In this document: positions 25,397 through 32,351 of the stretch, in pieces
How the letters are laid out: the number at the start of each line of letters is the position of its first letter
Numbering within the stretch: the stretch's first letter is position 1
DNA from: an uncultured Clostridia bacterium
Lineage (GTDB): Bacteria; Bacillota; Clostridia; Oscillospirales; Oscillospiraceae
Length of the DNA stretch: 32,596 bases
NCBI GenBank assembly: GCA_947164825.1
Contig: CAMUYE010000017.1
Span: forward strand, 1 to 32,596
Direction: 5' to 3'
Made by a program: the position numbers and the translations under genes
The notes under the pieces: generated by a model
Told to the model about the DNA's origin: nothing
Seen by the model: the letters and a program-made list of their open reading frames with translations, nothing else
The model's database searches: none

Positions 25397-25535
25397 GTCA
25401 TTTCGAAGGAGCCTGCGACTGAGAAATCCGTTCTTTTTCCCGCAAAGAGGTACGGATCCACCCGGAAAGGGCATAATGTCTCGCTTCGCTCGAAGCGTCA
25501 TTTCGAGGGAGCTCGCGACCGAGAAATCCGTTCTT
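25397..25535. repeat. Two copies of a dispersed repeat GTCATTTCGArGGAGCyyGCGACyGAGAAATCCGTTCTT
   Basis: Copies at 25397-25438 and 25497-25535 read directly. Confidence 0.85.
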
Positions 25536-25537
25536 CC

Positions 25538-25732
25538 TATTATGATCTGGAGCTCACGGAGAGCGAAACGGCGTTTGCGGCCAGGATGGTTAAAAAGCGC
25601 TTTGAGTCTCCGGTGACGCATACGCCGGAGGAATACGACTTTCCGGACAGACTCTATCAGGATTACTGGGAAAAGCCGTTCAAAAGCGGCAGAAAAGGGA
25701 GGAAACCCCATGAAACTGTCGATGATATTTGA
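25538..25732 (+). pseudogene. 5'-truncated gene remnant abutting the dispersed repeat
   Basis: Reading frame YYDLELTESETAFAARMVKKRFESPVTHTPEEYDFPDRLYQDYWEKPFKSGRKGRKPHETVDDI* continues out of repeat sequence with no credible start. Confidence 0.5.
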
Positions 25733-26027
25733 AGAAAGACCCAAAAGATGGGGCTTCCGGGGCGATCCGTATTTTTGGGATTACTTAAAAGAACGCGCGG
25801 AGCATATGGAGCCGCTTTCTCCCGACGAACTGGAGAAGTGGATCAAACAGGAGTATTTTTGGCTTTCCGGCAAGGTAATGAGCGATGAATACGGCGATTT
25901 TGCCGTGATAAAGCAGTTCGCCCATGGAGGAATGAGCTCAGGCGGCGTTGATAATTTGTGGTGGGTGGAAGAAGGAATTCCCTTGCTGAAAAGCAGATTG
26001 GCCACCCTCATTCTCCCGTCCTTCTGA
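25710..26027 (+). CDS. Hypothetical protein, C-terminus apparently altered by repeat insertion
   Basis: MKLSMIFEERPKRWGFRGDPYFWDYLKERAEHMEPLS...; RBS AGGGAGGA; stop codon supplied by dispersed repeat CCGTCCTTCTGAGCG. Confidence 0.6.
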   Translation: MKLSMIFEERPKRWGFRGDPYFWDYLKERAEHMEPLSPDELEKWIKQEYFWLSGKVMSDEYGDFAVIKQFAHGGMSSGGVDNLWWVEEGIPLLKSRLATLILPSF

Positions 26028-26073
26028 GCGCAGCGAAGAATCCGTCGCCCCCATGTCCCCGTCCTTCTGAGCG
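26016..26073. repeat. Dispersed repeat copies (CCGTCCTTCTGAGCGCAGCGAAGAATCCGTCG and a partial CCGTCCTTCTGAGCG)
   Basis: Related to 30733-30777 TGTCATTCTGAGCGAAGCG...GAAGAATCCGTTTTCG. Confidence 0.75.
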
Positions 26074-26138
26074 ATTGGTTCAACCCGGAGACACGGAACG
26101 AACTGCGGAACAAAAACGCATAATAAGGAGAGAATACG

Positions 26139-26453
26139 ATGCTTACTATCTACGGAAGCCCTCTGTGCCCGGATTGCCGGGAATGCAAGGCGAATCTGGA
26201 CGCCCACGGCGTGCCCTATGACTACATTGACATCAACAAGAGCATGCGGAACCTCAAAGCGTTTTTGAAGCTCCGGGACAGGCTGCCGGTGTTTGACGTC
26301 TGCAAAGAGCTCGGTTCCGTCGGCATTCCGGCCCTCGTCCTGGCGGATGGGTCCGTGACCCTGGACTGGGAAAGCTGGATGCAGGCGCAGGGCCTGCCCA
26401 TCGTCTGCCGGGAAAGCGCGCAGGCCTGCAGCATTGACGGAAAAGGCTGCTGA
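26139..26453 (+). CDS. Glutaredoxin-like protein
   Basis: MLTIYGSPLCPDCRECKANLDAHGVPYDYIDI; CPDC redox motif, VGIPALVL cis-Pro. Confidence 0.85.
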   Translation: MLTIYGSPLCPDCRECKANLDAHGVPYDYIDINKSMRNLKAFLKLRDRLPVFDVCKELGSVGIPALVLADGSVTLDWESWMQAQGLPIVCRESAQACSIDGKGC

Positions 26454-26466
26454 GAGGACGAACGAT

Positions 26467-27063
26467 ATGCGAGTCGAACAATTTGTCATGGCTTACGGCG
26501 TGGAGCAGGATCGGGTGCGGGCGCTGCTGCCGGAGGGGTTTGAATCGCTCCGGCCCGTTCTGCGGATCAACAGCGAGATCCGGGACGAAGCGGAGCTCTA
26601 CGTGGAGCTGAACGCGCCGGTGGAGTACGCGGGCTGCCGGGGCTGGCTGAACATCGCAAACTGGCGCAGCGGCAGGGACGAGCTGCGCTTCACGCGCTCC
26701 GGCAGGACGGTGCGCATCGAAGCGCCGTTCCTGAAGCTGACCTACACCGGTGTGGGGATCGAGGGCGGCTGCCCCGCGGAGCGGGACAACTGCGGCTGCT
26801 TTTTCCGCACCGAAGATGGCGATACCCTGCGTCCTGCGGAGACCGTCACGGAGCACAAGGAGTTCTGCGACTGTGAATTCGCCTGGAGCTTCCACCCAGG
26901 CGACGCCCATGGCGTCAGCATCGGAAAAACCCTGCCCGCCTTCCGGGAAGAGGTCGCAAAGCGCTACGAAAAGCAGCCTCTGACAGCCGAAAACGCCGCG
27001 GCCATCCCCTGCCGCCAGGTGCTCGGCGCGTATATCGTCCGATTTGAGCGGCGTGAGAAATGA
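26467..27063 (+). CDS. Uncharacterised conserved-looking protein
   Basis: MRVEQFVMAYGVEQDRVRALLPEGFESLRPVLRINSEIRDEAELYVELNAPVEYAGCRGWLNIANW...; GC-rich coding ORF downstream of glutaredoxin. Confidence 0.7.
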   Translation: MRVEQFVMAYGVEQDRVRALLPEGFESLRPVLRINSEIRDEAELYVELNAPVEYAGCRGWLNIANWRSGRDELRFTRSGRTVRIEAPFLKLTYTGVGIEGGCPAERDNCGCFFRTEDGDTLRPAETVTEHKEFCDCEFAWSFHPGDAHGVSIGKTLPAFREEVAKRYEKQPLTAENAAAIPCRQVLGAYIVRFERREK

Positions 27064-27320
27064 CAGAGGAGGAAGGAAGCGTGCGTGGGAGAATTGAAAT
27101 CAGAGAAACCACGCGCAGCGAGCCTGGCACCGTCCAAGGACTTTGAGCGGGCGGAGCGGTGATGCGCCTCGTCGGCTTCCCGAAGCAGCTGCTCTCCGAT
27201 GGTGAAGAGCCCGGCTCCGTTGATATGGAGCTGCGGAAGGAATAAGCAGAGCGCAGCAAGCTTCCATTTACCCTTCATCGGACGGTCAAAATGGATTCAG
27301 ATAGAAAGGAGCGCACGGAA

Positions 27321-27830
27321 GTGGATACCTTGAAACAGCGATTTCTTGCCCACCCGGAGCGGCATCCGGGCGTCGAATGGGAGACCGTAGAGGCGGCGCT
27401 GTCGCAGGATGCGGAGAAGCGAAAGGCCCTGGAATGGATGGAGGAAAGCGGCGGTGAGCCGGATGTGGTTCTCTGCGACGGCAGACTTCAGATCTGGGAT
27501 TGCGCGAAGGAGAGCCCTGCAGGCCGCAGAGGCCTCTGCTACGATGAGAAGGCCCTGGCTGGGAGAAAAAAGAATCCCCCACAGGGGAGTGCGGTCGGGC
27601 AGGCGGAGGCCGCCCATCTGCGCCTGCTGACGGAAGCGGAGTATTTCTACCTGCAAACCCTCGGGGAATTCGACACCAAAACCTCCAGCTGGATCGCCAC
27701 GCCTCCGGAGCTCCGCACCCTGGGCGGGGCCCTGTTCTGCGAACGGCGCTACGGCCGTGTGTTTGCCTTCCACAACGGCGCGGACTCCTACTACGGCGTC
27801 CGCGGTTGGCGCGGCGGGTTTTTCATCTGA
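27321..27830 (+). CDS. DUF4256-like protein
   Basis: LKQRFLAHPERHPGVEWETVEAAL...GGEPDVV...WDCAKESPAGRRGLCYDEKALAGRK...FDTKTSSWIATPPELRTLGGALFCERRYGRVFAFHNGADSYYGVRGWRG; start uncertain (27291 or GTG 27321). Confidence 0.85.
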   Translation: MDTLKQRFLAHPERHPGVEWETVEAALSQDAEKRKALEWMEESGGEPDVVLCDGRLQIWDCAKESPAGRRGLCYDEKALAGRKKNPPQGSAVGQAEAAHLRLLTEAEYFYLQTLGEFDTKTSSWIATPPELRTLGGALFCERRYGRVFAFHNGADSYYGVRGWRGGFFI

Positions 27831-27859
27831 AAGATGGAAAAACAAGGAGAAAAAAAGAA

Positions 27860-28636
27860 ATGAAGAAGATCGTGGAAGTGTCCGCAATCGCAGCGCTTTT
27901 GGAGCAATCCGGGCCGGTGTACGCCGGGACCGTCGGATTGGATGGCCGGCCTCAGCTGCGGCCGGTCTGCTTCCTGTTTCAGCAGGACGGAGCGCTGTAT
28001 TTTCTGACGGCAAAGAGCCGAAGACTCTATGCCGAGCTGTGCAAGACTCCCGATATCCAGCTTTGCGTATCGGAGCGGGAAACGGAGACCTGCCTGCGCA
28101 TCACGGGAAAGGCCTGCTTCACGGAAGAGAAGGGCCTGATCTCGCGCTGCATCCTGGAGCGGCCTGCAATGACAGCGGCCCTGGGCGGGGACGAAAAGGC
28201 GCTGATCGCCTTCTTCCTGCTGGGCGTTCGTGTGGAACGAAGCGCCTGTTACGAAGAAGCCCCGCTGGAGGCCTGGACCCTGCCGGACCCCTCGGGCGTC
28301 CTTGTGGGAATCACCATCAGGAAAAAGACCGAGCTGCGGGATCGGCTTGCCAGGATTCTGGAACGCAGGGAAGCAGAGCCTCCCGCCGAGGCAGACGAGA
28401 CCGCAAAGCTTTATGACGGCGCGCTGTTTCTCTTTGCGGAGGCGGCAAAGGCAATCTGGCCCCGGATGGATATCCGGCCCATCGAACGGGCTGCCGTATT
28501 TGAGACCTGGGACCAGCGGGAGCGCTACACGAAGCTGGCAGCGGAGCTCATCGGCAATGCCGTCATCGACAAGCCGGAGGATCTGAGCTACTGGCTCAAT
28601 CCGGAAACGCTGAGGACGCTTCGGGACTCCGAATGA
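27860..28636 (+). CDS. PNPOx-like flavoprotein with a C-terminal extension
   Basis: VYAGTVGLDGRPQLRPVCFLFQQDGALYFLTAKSRRLYAEL split-barrel N-terminus, then an extra domain of about 120 aa. Confidence 0.8.
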   Translation: MKKIVEVSAIAALLEQSGPVYAGTVGLDGRPQLRPVCFLFQQDGALYFLTAKSRRLYAELCKTPDIQLCVSERETETCLRITGKACFTEEKGLISRCILERPAMTAALGGDEKALIAFFLLGVRVERSACYEEAPLEAWTLPDPSGVLVGITIRKKTELRDRLARILERREAEPPAEADETAKLYDGALFLFAEAAKAIWPRMDIRPIERAAVFETWDQRERYTKLAAELIGNAVIDKPEDLSYWLNPETLRTLRDSE

Positions 28637-28741
28637 AGGAAGAACCGCGGCAGGCCGTGATCCCGGCGCATCCGAACCGGAAGCGCCGGTCAAGTCCGTG
28701 CTGAGAGCCGATCATCAAAAACTGAACGGAGGGAACTGATT

Positions 28742-29251
28742 ATGACACACGCAGTGATTGTGCCGGCGAGGCCGGAGAAGGCCCACGGGAAGCTTGTGGA
28801 GGCCGAGCTGACAGGGGAGCGAAAAATATGTCTGGAAAAACGGGAATATACCCCGGAGGAGCTGGCGCTGTTCCGGGCCGAATCGGCCAACTGGCTCCTG
28901 CAGCGGGCGGGAAGCCAGCAGTTCACCGCCGACTCCGACAGCGGAGAGGACGCCTGGGGCTATTATTGCGGGTACTTTGACTGGACCCCGGAGCACGCCA
29001 TATTTGAAAACGGGCGGCTGGTGGGCTTCGTGCTCCAGGAAAACTGGATGCACTATTCCGGCAGTGACAGAGCCAGCTTCTCCATCGACGATTGGGGCTA
29101 TCCCGGCCAGGACCCCTTCACCGACCTCCCCCTGTACGGCAGACACGTCTATGCCTTCCTCTTTGCGGAGGCGGAATCCCACAAACACCGGGATTGGAAG
29201 CTCCTGAGGCGGGAGCCCGGCGCGGAGTACGGGTTCTGCCTGGAATTCTGA
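28742..29251 (+). CDS. Uncharacterised protein upstream of AAA ATPase
   Basis: MTHAVIVPARPEKAHGKLVEAELTGERKICLEKREYTPEELALFRAES...; good RBS (GGAGGGAA). Confidence 0.7.
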   Translation: MTHAVIVPARPEKAHGKLVEAELTGERKICLEKREYTPEELALFRAESANWLLQRAGSQQFTADSDSGEDAWGYYCGYFDWTPEHAIFENGRLVGFVLQENWMHYSGSDRASFSIDDWGYPGQDPFTDLPLYGRHVYAFLFAEAESHKHRDWKLLRREPGAEYGFCLEF

Positions 29252-29268
29252 CGGCGGGAGGCCGCTCC

Positions 29269-30012
29269 ATGAATTATCTGCGCTCCATTCTCCTGCGGGA
29301 GCCGCCCCAGCGGGACTTGTACTTGAACGACATTCCCGCGGTGCGGCAGCTGCTGCGGGGGGAGCCCATGGAGTTCTCCAGGCCCGTGACCGTCTTCGTG
29401 GGGGAAAACGGCACCGGGAAATCCACGATCCTGGAGGCGATCGCCGTGGCCATGGGCTTCAATGCCGAGGGCGGCGGGCGGGAGCACCGCTTCGCCACCC
29501 AGGACTCCCACTCGGAGCTGTGGCGTCTGCTGTCCACGGTGAAAAGCGCCTTCCCGGACGACGGCTTCTTCCTGCGGGCGGAGAGCTTCTACAACACCTC
29601 CAGCTACATCGACCAGAGCGGCAGCCGCCTGGGCCGCTACGGATACCGGCAGCTCCACACCCGCTCCCACGGGGAGGCCTTTCTGGCCCTGGTGCAGAAC
29701 CGCTTCGAAGGCCGCGGACTGTATCTGCTGGACGAGCCGGAGGCCGCCCTGTCTCCCCAGCGGCTGCTGTCCCTGCTGGTGGCAATCCACGACTTGGTGG
29801 AGCTGGATTCCCAGTTCATCATCGCCACCCATTCCCCCATCATCATGGCCTTCCCGGGGGCGGAGATCAAGCTCTTTGACGAGACCGGCGTCCGCACTGC
29901 GGACTACCGGGATACGGAGCACTACCGGATCACAAAGCAGTTTCTCAACGACCCGGAGCGAATGCTGAACTATCTGTTTGAGACACAGGGGGGAAGCGGC
30001 TATGAATCATAA
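29269..30012 (+). CDS. AAA family ATPase (ABC/SMC-like single-domain)
   Basis: Walker A VFVGENGTGKSTIL, Walker B GLYLLDEPEAALSPQR, H-loop IIATHSPIIMAF. Confidence 0.9.
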   Translation: MNYLRSILLREPPQRDLYLNDIPAVRQLLRGEPMEFSRPVTVFVGENGTGKSTILEAIAVAMGFNAEGGGREHRFATQDSHSELWRLLSTVKSAFPDDGFFLRAESFYNTSSYIDQSGSRLGRYGYRQLHTRSHGEAFLALVQNRFEGRGLYLLDEPEAALSPQRLLSLLVAIHDLVELDSQFIIATHSPIIMAFPGAEIKLFDETGVRTADYRDTEHYRITKQFLNDPERMLNYLFETQGGSGYES

Positions 30013-30139
30013 ACGCCTGGGACAATTCCTGATCGGCGGCGTGTTCGCCGTCTGCGGGCTGGTGATCACGGCCCTGGCGGAGCTTGTGGCAAAGGAAGAG
30101 CGGAACTCCACAACCGAGGAAACGGCATCGGAGAAGTAA
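30002..30139 (+). CDS. 45-aa single-TM protein, paralog of 15788-16012 (not in ORF track)
   Basis: MNHKRLGQFLIGGVFAVCGLVITALAELVAKEERNSTTEETASEK*; starts inside the end of the ATPase gene. Confidence 0.7.
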   Translation: MNHKRLGQFLIGGVFAVCGLVITALAELVAKEERNSTTEETASEK

Positions 30140-30157
30140 ACAAGAAGAAGTGGAACG

Positions 30158-30209
30158 GTGCTGCCAGTCAACACACCCGCGCCGGAATTCGAATTGCAGG
30201 ATCAAAACG
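30158..30209 (+). pseudogene. Peroxiredoxin N-terminal fragment
   Basis: (GTG) MLPVNTPAPEFELQDQNGEV resembles the start of AhpC/TSA-Bcp proteins, then loses similarity at about 30210. Confidence 0.5.
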
Positions 30210-30289
30210 GCGAAGTTCGCATGTTCAAACAGCAGCTCCGGGCTGCCGTCATATCCAGAGGTCAAATCCTGAACAGAGATCAATGCCAT
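30206..30289 (-). pseudogene. ABC-F ATPase N-terminal fragment
   Basis: MALISVQDLTSGYDGSPELLFEHANFAV resembles the Lsa-type ABC-F N-terminus; then runs into antisense peroxiredoxin sequence. Confidence 0.55.
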
Positions 30290-30309
30290 TGCGTTTTCCT
30301 CCTGAATGT

Positions 30310-30340
30310 CAAAAATGGCTGCAGAATCCCTTGCAGCCAT
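30310..30340 (-). promoter_or_regulatory. Intrinsic terminator/attenuator immediately upstream of the ABC-F fragment
   Basis: Minus strand ATGGCTGCA-N8-TGCAGCCAT-TTTTT, followed by AGGAGGAAAACGCA-ATG. Confidence 0.6.
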
Positions 30341-30616
30341 ATGGTTCGATGCCAGAAGCGGTATTTGGCGATCTGTACTCGCGTACAAGGTTTATCCAAT
30401 ATCCGGATTGGACAACAAAAATGAAGAAGCGCAGAGAATTCACAGATCCCGTAAAGGTAGATATGTAATCCCAAAGGGCGGTCGAACCAGGTGTTACATG
30501 TGCAGGGCCTCCATTTGCCGGTGTTTGCTCCTTTCAACCTGGTCTCCGGCGGTGTCGTTCGCAGTGTATCCATGTTCTCCGGCGGGCGTTGTGGTCAGAT
30601 ATGTGGTCGTAGCAGC

Positions 30617-30659
30617 ACGCTCCCGCGGGCCTGGCAAAATCGCCGTCCCGCGGGAGCGT
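30617..30659. terminator. Terminator-like hairpin
   Basis: ACGCTCCCGCGGG / CCCGCGGGAGCGT perfect 13-bp arms followed by TTTGT. Confidence 0.6.
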
Positions 30660-30732
30660 TTGTATCGTAACTCTGATTGCCAAATAAGTCAAGTCATTCT
30701 TTCCAGCCGGAGCGCAGCCGCTTCCCCCCCTT

Positions 30733-30777
30733 TGTCATTCTGAGCGAAGCGAAGCGGAGTCGAAGAATCCGTTTTCG
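30733..30777. repeat. Dispersed repeat copy TGTCATTCTGAGCGAAGCG...CGAAGAATCCGTTTTCG
   Basis: Shares core with 26016-26047. Confidence 0.75.
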
Positions 30778-30855
30778 CCCCGATCAATTTTTGCGCCGCA
30801 TTAGACAAAGAGTCCCGGAATTCCCGCAGGGGGTGGCGCTTACGTCTTTCCCGGA

Positions 30856-31425
30856 TTATACACGGTCGCTTCCGCCAATGGCCGCCTGCATTGCCGTCAA
30901 AACATCCTCGGAGGAATAGCGGATATCCGTCTGCTCTGCCTCCTGTTCGGCCTCTTTGAGCTGCAAATCAATCTCGCAAAAGCTGTTTTGCAATTCTTTC
31001 TTCCAATACCGCTCCGCGTATTCCCGGTAGCCGTGCTTGGCGTAGAAGGCGTAGGATTCAAACCACTGCTCCCGGGGCTCTCCCAGGTGGACTCTGGAAA
31101 GCCGGATGCCCTGGCGGCGCATTTCCTCCTCTGCCGTTTTCAGTAAGGCGCTGCCGATGCCCTTCCGCTTTTCCGAGGCCTTCACGTAGAGCCGATGCAG
31201 GAAGGCCTCCTCTGTGCCGGGAATTCTGGAGAAGCCCACGCAGCCGATGACCCGGCCCCTCTCATCCAGCGCCAGCCAGAAGCCGTCGCCCCGGTTCAGA
31301 TAGCTCCCGGGCACGTCCAGCAGATCCTCATTCAGCCGCGGCACCCGCCCCAGGGCGTCCTTCGCCTGCAGCACCATGAAGATCATATCGTCCCGATACC
31401 GGGCGTCAAAGGGAATGATTTTCAT
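30856..31425 (-). CDS. GNAT family N-acetyltransferase
   Basis: FLHRLYVKASEKRKGIGSALLKTAEEEMRRQG, ESYAFYAKHGYREY; start at MKIIPFDARY. Confidence 0.88.
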   Translation of the reverse strand: MKIIPFDARYRDDMIFMVLQAKDALGRVPRLNEDLLDVPGSYLNRGDGFWLALDERGRVIGCVGFSRIPGTEEAFLHRLYVKASEKRKGIGSALLKTAEEEMRRQGIRLSRVHLGEPREQWFESYAFYAKHGYREYAERYWKKELQNSFCEIDLQLKEAEQEAEQTDIRYSSEDVLTAMQAAIGGSDRV

Positions 31426-31585
31426 CTGATTGCTTCTCCCGCAGCGACTTTCCATAAAGATACCTGCCAGTCAAAAAAACGCACAGCCCAAAAACAGAGG
31501 ATAACAGCATAACCGCGTATCCCAATTTCGTGATTTTGCCGTCTTCGGTTCTTAAGTCATTGTTTTTGCCAAAGAGTTTCATCAT
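31406..31585 (-). CDS. Small single-TM protein overlapping GNAT
   Basis: MMKLFGKNNDLRTEDGKITKLGYAVMLLSSVFGLCVFLTGRYLYGKSLREKQSDENHSL; RBS GGAGG. Confidence 0.5.
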   Translation of the reverse strand: MMKLFGKNNDLRTEDGKITKLGYAVMLLSSVFGLCVFLTGRYLYGKSLREKQSDENHSL

Positions 31586-31722
31586 CGTGCAGCCTCCATG
31601 CCGGGAATTGAATGCTTTCGATTTGCCAAGTTTCATTATAACATACCCATGGAGCGTTTTCAAACCGTATTAACGGAAAAATGTGGTCTTCGCGGGTGCA
31701 TTTGTATCTGTTCAGCCCATGC

Positions 31723-31796
31723 CGTAGGGCGGCCTGACCCCAGGCCGCCGACACGCTGGCAGGTCACGCGGCGGCCAGGGGTCTGGCCGCCCTACG
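31723..31796. repeat. Imperfect palindromic element (MITE/REP-like)
   Basis: CGTAGGGCGGCCTGACCCCAGGCCGCCG versus reverse complement of CGGCGGCCAGGGGTCTGGCCGCCCTACG; nearly complementary arms of about 28 nt. Confidence 0.8.
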
Positions 31797-31856
31797 CAAT
31801 ACCGTATCGTTTTCGGAAGGGCCAGAAAAAGTAACCGAAGAGACGCAAATATCCCA

Positions 31857-31913
31857 TTGACAAAAAAGCTCCTATATGGTAGTATTCATACACTACGATA
31901 TAGGAGCTTTTTT
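31857..31913 (+). promoter_or_regulatory. Promoter with embedded palindromic operator upstream of marR
   Basis: TTGACA (31857-31862), 17-bp spacer, TAGTAT (31880-31885); AAAAAAGCTCCTATAT (31862-31877) / ATATAGGAGCTTTTTT (31898-31913). Confidence 0.8.
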
Positions 31914-32351
31914 ATGCAGACAAACGGCGGTTTTTTGATCACGAAGATCAAGCAGTTGGGTGACCGGATCTTTGAGCGGGTGCTCGGCCAAAAGAACATT
32001 GACGCCTTCAACGGCGCCCAGGGGCGGATCCTCTACGTGCTCTGGCAGGAGGACGGCATTCCCATCAAAGCGCTGTCGGATCGCTGCGGGCTTGCCATTA
32101 CCTCCCTGACCACCATGCTGGAGCGCATGGAGAAGCAGGGCCTACTCTCCCGCATACAGGGTACGGGGGACAAGCGGAAGACGCTGCTCTATCTGACGGA
32201 GAAAGCCCGCGCATTGAAGCCGGAGTATGACGAGGTCTCCACACAGATGGGACAGATCTACTATCAAGGCTTTTCAGAAGAAGAGATCCTCCGGTTTGAG
32301 GGCTATCTGGACCGTGTGCGCAAAAATCTGGAGGCGTGGCAGGAGCAATGA
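31914..32351 (+). CDS. MarR family regulator (resembles the radical-SAM-mobile-pair-associated type)
   Basis: MQTNGGFLITKIKQLGDRIFERVLGQKNIDAFNGAQGRILYVLWQ...LAITSLTTMLERMEKQGLLSRIQGTGDKRKTLLYLTEKA. Confidence 0.92.
   Translation: MQTNGGFLITKIKQLGDRIFERVLGQKNIDAFNGAQGRILYVLWQEDGIPIKALSDRCGLAITSLTTMLERMEKQGLLSRIQGTGDKRKTLLYLTEKARALKPEYDEVSTQMGQIYYQGFSEEEILRFEGYLDRVRKNLEAWQEQ

Noticed and set aside
27067-27290. Possible gene fragment (minus-strand HINGAGLFTIGEQLLREADEAHHR; plus-strand MRLVGFPKQLLSDGEEPGSVDMELRKE*)
   Set aside because: Composition is protein-like but too short to assign; could be debris or spacer.
30280-30573. Minus-strand ORF MDTLRTTPPETRLKGANTGKWRPCTCNTWFDRPLG...
   Set aside because: No recognisable family and it overlaps the attenuator region; may be leader or debris, not called as a CDS.
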